NCBI GenBank assembly: GCA_003133425.1
Contig: PKXI01000126.1
Coordinates: 1-11,812 of the forward strand
DNA: 11,812 bases
Source of the DNA: Acidobacteriaceae bacterium
Lineage (GTDB): Bacteria > Acidobacteriota > Terriglobia > Terriglobales > Acidobacteriaceae
Direction: 5' to 3'
Part shown: in pieces, positions 1-6,217 of the stretch
Layout: the number at the start of each line of letters is the position of its first letter
Position numbering within the stretch: the first letter of the stretch is position 1
Made by a program: the position numbers and the translations under genes
The notes under the pieces: generated by a model
The model's database searches: none
Told to the model about the DNA's origin: nothing
What the model saw: the letters and a program-made list of their open reading frames with translations, nothing else

Positions 1-18
1 TTACTTAAGTCGTCGTGT

Positions 19-735
19 TTAGTTGCTTCTGGCTGGCTTTGATCGAACACGTGGAGTCGCCGAACCGGGAGGCCTCTCGGGGTTACGCTCTGTGAATTGG
101 TCGAGCAGGACCACATTGAGCAGCGACTTATGGACCCGGATGCGGCCGTTGTATTCGATAAGGCCGAGCTTGCGAAAACGATTCATGAAAAAGCTGACGC
201 GGGAGCGGGTAGTGCCGACCATCTCTGCCAGAGTTTCCTGCGTGATGGGGGGAATCAGGTGTTCCGATGCTCCCGGCTCGCCAAATTCGGCCAAGAGCAG
301 GAGAATTCTCGCCAGACGCCTTTCGCTGGAGTCGAAAAGCTGAGCGACCAGATCGGCTTGGGTTCGTATACTCCGCGCCAGCAGGGATTTCAAGTACATT
401 TCGGAGAGGGCACTCTCCTCGTGCATCAGGCGGATCATCTCTCCCCGCTCTATCCTGAGCGCTGTACAGAGATCAATGGCGCTTGCAGTGGCCATGTGCA
501 CTCCACCCACGCTCGCCAGCGACTCATCTCCAATGAATTCCCCGGAGGAGATAAGCGCGACGGTGGCCTCTTTGCCATCTTGCGAAACGACAGTGAGTTT
601 TGCGCGGCCCGTCCGAAGATAGAAGATGCAATCAGCCGAACTTCCCTGCGAAAAGAAGACCTCCTTGGGCTGCAAGTGGACGACCCTTCGTCCCACTCCT
701 GCTTCTTCCAAAAAGGTGGTGAGCTCGAAGGTCAT
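19..735 (-). CDS. Crp/Fnr-family transcriptional regulator (left, divergent)
   Basis: Predicted cytoplasmic dimeric DNA-binding regulator of 238 residues. Residues ~20-105 form a cyclic-nucleotide-binding-like beta-barrel (pattern GEFIGDESL). A long dimerisation helix follows (~108-135), then a winged helix-turn-helix at ~160-200 (TQETLAEMVGTTRSRVS, then LGLIEYNGRI). The ATG at 735 is chosen because GAGGCGAG lies about 5 nt upstream. A TTG ten codons further out (765) overlaps the likely -10 box. The Arg-Ser/Thr pair that contacts cAMP phosphate in E. coli Crp is not visible (HMATASA in its place), and there is no N-terminal cysteine cluster for an Fnr-type iron-sulfur centre, so the effector is unknown. 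The C-terminal ~20 residues are a basic, proline-rich tail beyond the usual fold. It is divergent from a second Crp/Fnr protein, and the shared upstream region carries repeated elements suggesting auto- or cross-regulation (inference). Confidence 0.9.
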   Translation of the reverse strand: MTFELTTFLEEAGVGRRVVHLQPKEVFFSQGSSADCIFYLRTGRAKLTVVSQDGKEATVALISSGEFIGDESLASVGGVHMATASAIDLCTALRIERGEMIRLMHEESALSEMYLKSLLARSIRTQADLVAQLFDSSERRLARILLLLAEFGEPGASEHLIPPITQETLAEMVGTTRSRVSFFMNRFRKLGLIEYNGRIRVHKSLLNVVLLDQFTERNPERPPGSATPRVRSKPARSN

Positions 736-740
736 GTTTC

Positions 741-762
741 TCGCCTCGAAAGATAAGTTATA
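741..762 (-). promoter_or_regulatory. Putative promoter -10 and Shine-Dalgarno of the left Crp/Fnr gene
   Basis: On the minus strand TATAAC (762-757) is a good -10 box. It is followed by CGAGGCGA (748-741), a ribosome site ending 5 nt before the ATG at 735. The implied start of transcription near 750 gives a leader of about 15 nt. The -35 position (about 785-780, GCGAGT on the minus strand) does not resemble TTGACA, as expected for an activator-dependent promoter. Repeat copy 1 (centre 812) would lie near -62. Confidence 0.4.
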
Positions 763-803
763 CAAGCCGACTGAAGTCTACTCGCTTAGTCCTGAAAATC
801 TTT

Positions 804-895
804 GCACGGTTTCTGACATATCCCAATGGACCTTTGTACGGTGCCTGGCATAACTCCGTACGGTATCTGACATAACCAGAACGCTGTCAGACATC
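804..895. repeat. Array of four ~17 bp elements between the two Crp/Fnr genes
   Basis: Copies: GCACGGTTTCTGACATA (804-820), GTACGGTGCCTGGCATA (836-852), GTACGGTATCTGACATA (858-874) and a degenerate GAACGCTGTCAGACATC (879-895, 12 of 17 matching copy 3). Copies 1 and 2 are also both preceded by TTT. Start-to-start distances are 32, 22 and 21 bp, close to three, two and two helical turns, so all copies face the same side of DNA. Copies 1-3 have no clear internal dyad; copy 4 contains the perfect odd palindrome TGTCAGACA (885-893). Best read as operators for one or both flanking regulators (inference). Confidence 0.6.
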
Positions 896-916
896 GTGAG
901 CTTTGCGCACACTAGT

Positions 917-949
917 TATGATAGGGTTTTGTCTGAAAGCGAGGATTCC
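917..949 (+). promoter_or_regulatory. Putative activator-dependent promoter and ribosome site of the right Crp/Fnr gene
   Basis: TATGAT (917-922) matches five of six bases of the -10 consensus, but the -35 position (about 894-899) has no TTGACA-like sequence. A start of transcription near 929 places repeat copies 4, 3 and 2 (centres 887, 866, 844) near -42, -63 and -85, classic Class II/Class I activator positions. AGCGAGGA (938-945) is a good Shine-Dalgarno 4 nt before the TTG at 950. This argues against translation from the GTG at 896, which lies upstream of the predicted transcript start and has no Shine-Dalgarno. Confidence 0.4.
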
Positions 950-1663
950 TTGCGCACGAGCGGCTTTAAGAACACTCTTTTGAAGGCTCTGGATGGGGAC
1001 ACAATTGAACGCCTTCGTTTGCAGCCGATCAAATTCGAGCTGAAACACGAAATCGAGAGCCCTGGCGACCCAATCAATCACCTCTATTTTCTCGAAGAGG
1101 GAATGGCATCAATGACAACGACGTTCAAGGATGGGTCTCAGGTCGAGGTCGGGATGTTTGGTTACGAGTCGGTCATCGGCGTCTCAGCTCTCATGGGAAC
1201 AAAAGAGAGTCTGAATCGCGTCTACACGCAGATTGCCGGACATGGCTATGCCTGCCGCGTCGAGGATGCGAAAAGAGAGTTCCGCCTTGGCGGCCACTTT
1301 CAGTTTCTGGCTCTGCGCTATGTTCAGGCGCAACTCGTTCAGGCGATGCAATCCGCTGGATGCAACGCGAAACACAGCTTTGAACAGCGACTCGCCCGCT
1401 GGCTCCTCATCTGTGCGGACCGCGCAAACATCGACACGTTCAAGATTTCGCACGAGTTTCTCGCAGACATGCTTGGAGGGCGCCGCCCCACTATTTCGAC
1501 GACAGCCGGTATTCTCAAGCGAAAAGGACTTATCGAATACACTCGCGGAGAAATTCACATTCTCGACGTCCCGGGGCTCACGAAGATCTCTTGCGAGTGC
1601 TATCAGATCATCAAGGATTACCTCGACAATTACACAGAGTTCGATACCGCAATGACTGCGTAG
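950..1663 (+). CDS. Crp/Fnr-family transcriptional regulator (right, divergent)
   Basis: A 237-residue regulator if started at TTG 950, or 255 residues from the in-frame GTG at 896. TTG 950 is preferred because it has a good Shine-Dalgarno and starts about ten residues before the conserved LLKAL segment, as in relatives. A cNMP-binding-like domain (~15-105, HLYFLEEGMASM then VGMFGYESVIGVSALMG) is followed by a winged HTH (~165-205, EFLADMLGGRRPTIS and RKGLIEYTRGEIHI). Sequence type differs clearly from the left neighbour: this is the branch with the MASM...VGMFGYE signature common in Acidobacteria and rhizobia. It has neither cAMP-contact residues nor an Fnr cysteine cluster, so the ligand, if any, is unknown. 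Several scattered cysteines occur (GYACRV, SAGCNA, LLICADR, SCECYQ). Likely autoregulated through the upstream array (inference). The fold call is firm; target genes are unknown. Confidence 0.9.
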   Translation: MRTSGFKNTLLKALDGDTIERLRLQPIKFELKHEIESPGDPINHLYFLEEGMASMTTTFKDGSQVEVGMFGYESVIGVSALMGTKESLNRVYTQIAGHGYACRVEDAKREFRLGGHFQFLALRYVQAQLVQAMQSAGCNAKHSFEQRLARWLLICADRANIDTFKISHEFLADMLGGRRPTISTTAGILKRKGLIEYTRGEIHILDVPGLTKISCECYQIIKDYLDNYTEFDTAMTA

Positions 1664-1713
1664 CCAACTAACCCGCCGCAGCCTGGAACTGCAAGTGCGG
1701 GGGCGGAGGTCTG

Positions 1714-1761
1714 TGGTTTCCCACCCTTCGCTAGAGAAAAAGCGAAGGATGCGGCACCCTC
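1714..1761 (+). repeat. REP-like palindromic repeat, copy 1
   Basis: A 48 bp element with arms CCCACCCTTCGCT (1720-1732) and AGCGAAGGATGCG (1741-1753) around an A-rich 8 nt loop; 11 of 13 arm positions pair. It lies between the convergent ends of the right Crp/Fnr gene and the GH43 gene. It aligns without gaps to 6102-6149 (43 of 48 identical). There is no T-run after the stem, so a simple intrinsic terminator is unlikely. The rest of the 1664-1835 gap holds only GC-rich sequence with a weak CCGCC/GGCGG pairing. Confidence 0.75.
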
Positions 1762-1835
1762 AGTTTTGTGGTGATTGAAGGGAGAGCTCCAGTCCCTTTC
1801 GACTCCGGAATCTCTGTCAGCACGAAGGCGTTTAC

Positions 1836-3383
1836 TCAGCGCCTGGTGAAGCCGAATGAAGTGATGTTGAAGAGGCGCCGCTGAGTCGACGTTGCTTCGC
1901 CGCGCGCCACGAGACACAGATCGTGAACGCCTTTAGCACTTGAAGATACTTGTGTGGTGAGAACGCGATAGTCGGTTCGCCCGCCGATCGGCACAATCTT
2001 GACTTCGCCAACCAGTTCTCCGGCTGGATTGTCCAGCCGAATCTGGAGCGAACCATTACGCAGGGCAACGTTCTCTGAACTTACTTCGACGTGAAAAGTC
2101 GCGGCGCCATCGCCAAAGTCAACATCGTGATACTGCAGATAACCACCGTCTCCCATCTTCATTTGATACTCGCCAACCAATCCCTTTTCTCCCCAGGTGT
2201 TCATCTGGACATGGAACTCAACTGCCTCGCGGCGCGGAGCGAACGCATCAAGTGTCAGGTGCGTTACGCCAGGTGTTCCTGCGCCGGGGTCGTGGCCGGG
2301 ATAGATAGGTTGAAGGCTACCATCGGGCAAAATGGTTAGCTTGGTGACCGCAACCTGGCGATGATGATCGCCCACGGTTGAAGTCGTGGTTTCAGGAACG
2401 TTGGAGTTGCTGCTGGCTGCGGCGCCATTGTCGTATGGGACGTGGTAGGCGATATAGGTTTGGCCCTTGTACGTGCAGATTCCCTGTTGTACGGATTCGT
2501 CGCCGTCTTCCGTCGGATAAATAAGGTGACGGACCGGACCAGTGAAGGGACCGAACAGGCTATCGGACACGACGTAGTCTATGTAATCTCCGTTGGCATC
2601 GCATCCGGGGCCCTTGTCTTTCTTGTAGGCAACGTAGGTTAGATACCATTTCTGGCCGACCTTGAATGGAAGCGGACTCTCGAAGTAGTCAAGGTTGCCG
2701 CAAGCGTCGGTTTTGGGCACCACCACATCACGGGCCGGCTCTGCAAGTTGAGTCATGTCCGGGGTAATCCGCGCAATTTTCACCCAGTTCTTTGCGGTAT
2801 CTCCAGCGCCCCAGATGAGGTATGGCGCTTTGTCGTCGCCGTAGACGACCCACGGGCTGAGGCCTTCAAGCGGCGTTCCATCCACATTCTTCATCGGCCC
2901 TCCGACCACATCTTTATAGGGTCCAAGGGGGTTGTCGGCCGTGAGGACACCGATGTCGAAGATTCCATAATTGGGCTCTTTGACGGAGTTGACTCGGAAG
3001 GGAGCGTATGAATAGAACTTTCCATTCGCGGGGATGCCCGCGTCGCCATCCCACAAAGCTTCGCCGGTGTTCCAGGTAACATCCCGCTGTGTGACGATCG
3101 ACCCGTGGTCCGTCCAGTGATCGAAATCAGTGGTGGTGAGAGCGCGGAACGCATACATCCCTTTGTAGAATTCGTTTTTCCGTTCGAACTGGACCGTGAA
3201 CGGATCCTGTGTCGTGAAGAGATAGAACTTGCCATTCAGTTCGCGACACGTTGGATCGTCGTTGAAGAGATAGCCTGGCGTGACCAACTTTTGCGCCCAC
3301 GCGCCTGCAAGTTGGCTGAGGCAGACCGCCACCCACACGGTTCCAGTGCGGACCATTCGGTTTACGGTGTTCTGCGATTTCAT
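1836..3383 (-). CDS. Secreted glycoside hydrolase family 43 enzyme with C-terminal CBM6
   Basis: Predicted exported glycan hydrolase of 515 residues. A signal peptide covers residues 1-30 (hydrophobic core, then AGAWA before QKL). The five-bladed GH43 beta-propeller spans ~33-360: the catalytic base Asp is probably D43 (NDDPT), a WDGD motif at 111-114 sits where many relatives have WAPD, and the general acid is probably E235 (DYFESPLPF). H314 (AYHVPYD) and the HHRQVAVTKL segment near 340 also fit the fold. Residues ~375-513 resemble a CBM6 carbohydrate-binding module (YLQYHDVDFGDG, LQIRLDNPAGELVGEV, GVHDLCLVARG, FNITSFGF). By family it would cleave arabinose- or xylose-containing polysaccharides, but the substrate cannot be read from sequence. 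The usual DPS/DPA motif carrying the third catalytic Asp appears as LSP (175-177). The ATG at 3383 has AGAGGA about 8 nt upstream. Divergent from the permease gene. Confidence 0.88.
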   Translation of the reverse strand: MKSQNTVNRMVRTGTVWVAVCLSQLAGAWAQKLVTPGYLFNDDPTCRELNGKFYLFTTQDPFTVQFERKNEFYKGMYAFRALTTTDFDHWTDHGSIVTQRDVTWNTGEALWDGDAGIPANGKFYSYAPFRVNSVKEPNYGIFDIGVLTADNPLGPYKDVVGGPMKNVDGTPLEGLSPWVVYGDDKAPYLIWGAGDTAKNWVKIARITPDMTQLAEPARDVVVPKTDACGNLDYFESPLPFKVGQKWYLTYVAYKKDKGPGCDANGDYIDYVVSDSLFGPFTGPVRHLIYPTEDGDESVQQGICTYKGQTYIAYHVPYDNGAAASSNSNVPETTTSTVGDHHRQVAVTKLTILPDGSLQPIYPGHDPGAGTPGVTHLTLDAFAPRREAVEFHVQMNTWGEKGLVGEYQMKMGDGGYLQYHDVDFGDGAATFHVEVSSENVALRNGSLQIRLDNPAGELVGEVKIVPIGGRTDYRVLTTQVSSSAKGVHDLCLVARGEATSTQRRLFNITSFGFTRR

Positions 3384-3511
3384 CTTCGATGTCCTCTCTA
3401 CTGTGGTTCAGTACCTTTCACTTGAGCAGAGGCTGCAATTGAGCAGCAGATTGCGAGGATTGCGCATCTTGCTTTCACGCAAGGACTTTACACCCAGACG
3501 AAGCCTTGAGA

Positions 3512-3523
3512 ACAACTAGTTGT
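3512..3523. promoter_or_regulatory. 12 bp perfect palindrome upstream of the permease gene
   Basis: ACAACTAGTTGT is a perfect dyad in the 270 bp divergent region between the GH43 and permease genes, about 130 bp before the permease start. It could be an operator for a small dimeric repressor. No promoter in this gap is convincing on either strand. The binding protein is unknown and a chance palindrome is possible. Confidence 0.3.
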
Positions 3524-3653
3524 GGAGATCCTGGTGGGTTCGTAAGCTGCGAGCCAGGGGATCGAGGAGCGGAAAGAGAGAAAGGGATGAGTCGCAATTT
3601 ATTGGGAACTATGCGCCGGTTGCAGTCGTACTTTTGTTGCAAGGGCGGCCGAT

Positions 3654-6071
3654 GTGGCAAGCAATGTGCGAATTGCGTTTCGGAAATTGAGGAAGTCGCC
3701 GGGATTTGCGGTGACGGCGATGCTGACGCTGGCATTGGGGATTGGCGCCAACGCTGTGGTGTTCAGCGTGTTGAACGCGGTGGTGCTGCGGCCGGTGGAC
3801 GTGCCGAATGCTCAGAATCTCTACATGGTGCAGCGCTTTCAGTATCCGTCGCAGTCGTATCCCGATTATTTGGATCTTCGGGATCGAAATCGGAGCTTCG
3901 AGAGCCTGTTCTCCTACAACATCATCGGTCCCGTTGGGGTGAATACCGGCGGGAATCCGTCGACCGCATGGCCGTATGTGGCGAGTGGAAACTACTTTGA
4001 CGCGCTGGGTATTCAGCCGTATCTTGGACGGTTTTATCACGCCGCCGATGAGCACGGGATGAACAGCGCCCCTTATGTGGTGCTGAGCTACGCCTACTGG
4101 CATAGCCATTTTCACGACGATGCGGGCGTGGTGGGGCGGACGATCGAGATCAACAAACACCAGCTCACGATCATCGGTGTGGCGCCGCCAGGGTTTCGGG
4201 GAACGGAGCTCTTCTTTGCGCCGGCAATGTGGATTCCGATGGTCGAGCAGCCCACCATCCAAGGCACCGACTCGCTGAAGTACCGCGGCAATCACTCCGG
4301 GTTCGTTGTGGGACGGCTGAAGCCGGGTGTTACGCCGGCGCAGGCGACGGAGGAGTTGAATGCAATTGGGGCGTGGCTGGCAAAGGCCTATCCATCAGAC
4401 GACGACGGTTTGAAGCTCACGCTGGCTCGTCCGGGGTTGGTGGGTGACATGCTGGGCGGACCGGCGCGGGCCTTCATGGCGGGCTTGATGATGCTGGCTG
4501 GACTTATTTTGCTGGCTGCGTGCGCGAACCTAGGAAGCCTGTTCGCGGCGCGGGCGGCGGATCGTGCGAAGGAGACGGCGCTGCGGCTGGCGCTGGGGTC
4601 GCGGCGCGGGTCGATCCTGCAGCAGATGCTGACCGAGGCGGTGATGGTTTCGCTGGCCGGGGGAGCGCTGGGGCTGGCGGGAGGTGTAGTGATTCTTCAC
4701 TGGCTAAGCGCGTGGCAGCCGATTCCTGATACTCCGATCAATGTGCCGGTGAATCCGGATGCCGGCACGTACATTGTGGCGCTGGTGCTGGCGGTGGCGA
4801 GCGGCCTGCTCTTCGGGATTATGCCGGTGCGGCAGGTGATGCGGTCCGATCCGTGGCAGGTGATTCGGACCGGTGCTGCAGGTGTGGCCGGGCTGCGGCG
4901 CTTTACCTTGCGGGACGTTTTGCTGGCGGTGCAAATTGCGATCTGTGCGGTGCTGGTGACTTCATCGCTGGTGGCGGTGCGCGGGATGGCGCGTTCGCTG
5001 CACAGCAACTTCGGATTTGTGCCGCAGAACGTGATGCTGGTGGAGAGCGACTTGCAGATGGCAGGCTATGCCGGTGAGCGCACTCCGCAGATGCAGCGGC
5101 GCATGCTGGATGCGGCGGCGTCCATTCCGGGTGTGACGGCGGTCGGGTATTCGGACCACTTGCCGCTCAGCATAAGCGGTGGCGACTCGGATGTTTACAC
5201 CGACAGCACGACCGATTTCCGGCCCACGAACCAGGCCGCGGACGCGATGGACTATACCGTTTCGCCCGGCTTTCTGCAGGCTGCGGGCACGAGGCTGCTG
5301 GAGGGAAGAGATCTGACGCTGAACGACGACAAAAAGGCGCCGAATGTAGTTTTGGTGAATCGGCAGTTTGCGGTTAAAGTCTTTGGGTCAGTGAACAGAG
5401 CGATCGGCGGGCATTTCAAGTACTGGGGCGGAAAGCGGACCGAGGTGGTGGGCGTTCTGGAAGACGGGAAATACCGGACGCTCACAGAGGATCAGCAACC
5501 GGCAATGTTCTTTTCATTTCAGCAGCAGCCGTCGAACGGCACATATCTGCTGGTGCGGTCGGGGCGCGATCCGGAAGAGATGGCCAAGGCGCTGGAGCGC
5601 ACGCTGCGCGGCTTGGACCCTGGGTTGCCTTTTGTTGTGAGGACGTGGAACCAGGAGATGAGCTCCGCGTTGTTTGCCGCGCGTGTGGCCACGGTGGCTT
5701 TGGGCGTGTTGGGGCTGCTGGGCGCGATGCTGGCGGTGACGGGAATCTTCGGCATGGCTTCGTATACGGTGAGCAAACGGCTGCGCGAGCTGGGGATTCG
5801 CATGGCGCTGGGGGCGCGGCGGACGCAAGTGCTGCGAGCGGCGCTGGGACGGGCGTTCGTGTTGCTGTCGGCAGGCTCGGCGGCGGGATTGGTGCTGGGC
5901 ATTCTGGCGACGAAGGTACTGTCGTACATCGTGTACCAGGCGGGGCCGAAGGATCCGGTGGTGCTGGGCGGCGTGGTGCTGACGATGCTGGTGCTCGGCC
6001 TCGCGGCTGCGTGGATTCCGGCGCAAAAAGCGCTGGCGGTTGATCCGATGATTCTGCTGCGGGAGGAATGA
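3654..6071 (+). CDS. ADOP-type ABC transporter permease (FtsX/MacB-like, orphan)
   Basis: An 805-residue inner-membrane protein with the duplicated architecture of acidobacterial duplicated orphan permeases. Order: a conserved N-terminal stretch (LRKSPGF, residues 12-18) and TM1 (~18-42, LTLALGIGANAVVFSV); a MacB-like periplasmic domain (~50-250); a first FtsX domain with three TMs (~270-390, ending ALRLALGSRRGSIL and its neighbours); a second TM near 420-440; a second periplasmic domain (~455-660); and a second FtsX domain (~675-800, ELGIRMALGARRTQVL). In MacB/LolCDE relatives such permeases work with an ABC ATPase to move lipids, peptides or toxins. No ATPase gene is nearby, typical of this subfamily, so the cargo and energy source are unknown. 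The GTG start at 3654 is the only plausible in-frame start after the stop at 3588; AAGGGCGG (3641-3648) is a modest ribosome site. GC-rich throughout. Confidence 0.92.
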   Translation: MASNVRIAFRKLRKSPGFAVTAMLTLALGIGANAVVFSVLNAVVLRPVDVPNAQNLYMVQRFQYPSQSYPDYLDLRDRNRSFESLFSYNIIGPVGVNTGGNPSTAWPYVASGNYFDALGIQPYLGRFYHAADEHGMNSAPYVVLSYAYWHSHFHDDAGVVGRTIEINKHQLTIIGVAPPGFRGTELFFAPAMWIPMVEQPTIQGTDSLKYRGNHSGFVVGRLKPGVTPAQATEELNAIGAWLAKAYPSDDDGLKLTLARPGLVGDMLGGPARAFMAGLMMLAGLILLAACANLGSLFAARAADRAKETALRLALGSRRGSILQQMLTEAVMVSLAGGALGLAGGVVILHWLSAWQPIPDTPINVPVNPDAGTYIVALVLAVASGLLFGIMPVRQVMRSDPWQVIRTGAAGVAGLRRFTLRDVLLAVQIAICAVLVTSSLVAVRGMARSLHSNFGFVPQNVMLVESDLQMAGYAGERTPQMQRRMLDAAASIPGVTAVGYSDHLPLSISGGDSDVYTDSTTDFRPTNQAADAMDYTVSPGFLQAAGTRLLEGRDLTLNDDKKAPNVVLVNRQFAVKVFGSVNRAIGGHFKYWGGKRTEVVGVLEDGKYRTLTEDQQPAMFFSFQQQPSNGTYLLVRSGRDPEEMAKALERTLRGLDPGLPFVVRTWNQEMSSALFAARVATVALGVLGLLGAMLAVTGIFGMASYTVSKRLRELGIRMALGARRTQVLRAALGRAFVLLSAGSAAGLVLGILATKVLSYIVYQAGPKDPVVLGGVVLTMLVLGLAAAWIPAQKALAVDPMILLREE

Positions 6072-6101
6072 CGGAGAGAGGCATCTGGCGGTTTGGGTTC
6101 G

Positions 6102-6149
6102 TGGTATCCCACCCTTCGCCAGAAAAAAGGCGAAGGATGGGGCACCCTC
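6102..6149 (+). repeat. REP-like palindromic repeat, copy 2
   Basis: Arms CCCACCCTTCGCC (6108-6120) and GGCGAAGGATGGG (6129-6141) pair at 12 of 13 positions around an AGAAAAAA loop. It sits between the convergent ends of the permease gene (6071) and the exported-protein gene (6218). Compared with copy 1, the T-A pair closing the loop is C-G here, a compensatory change that preserves the stem. REP-like elements of this kind recur in acidobacterial genomes as far as I recall; the window shows two copies. Confidence 0.75.
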
Positions 6150-6217
6150 GTTTCTTGGTTCGTTTGGGGCGGAGTGCCCTGCAACCTGAACAACAATGCT
6201 GGGTAGCGGTGAGTGGC

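Noticed and set aside
97..756. 219-codon plus-strand frame opposite the left Crp/Fnr gene
   Set aside because: It is the antisense shadow of a clear Crp/Fnr coding sequence.
3506..4000. Plus-strand frame with ATG at 3587 after a purine-rich stretch, possible leader or N-terminal extension of the permease
   Set aside because: It is out of frame with the permease, and its reading resembles no known permease N-terminus; the purine run is almost adjacent to the ATG. The permease family normally starts close to LRKSPGF, which the GTG at 3654 provides.
5482..6196. Long minus-strand frames over the permease 3' half
   Set aside because: They are low-complexity Pro/Ala/Arg-rich readings, typical shadows of GC-rich coding DNA.
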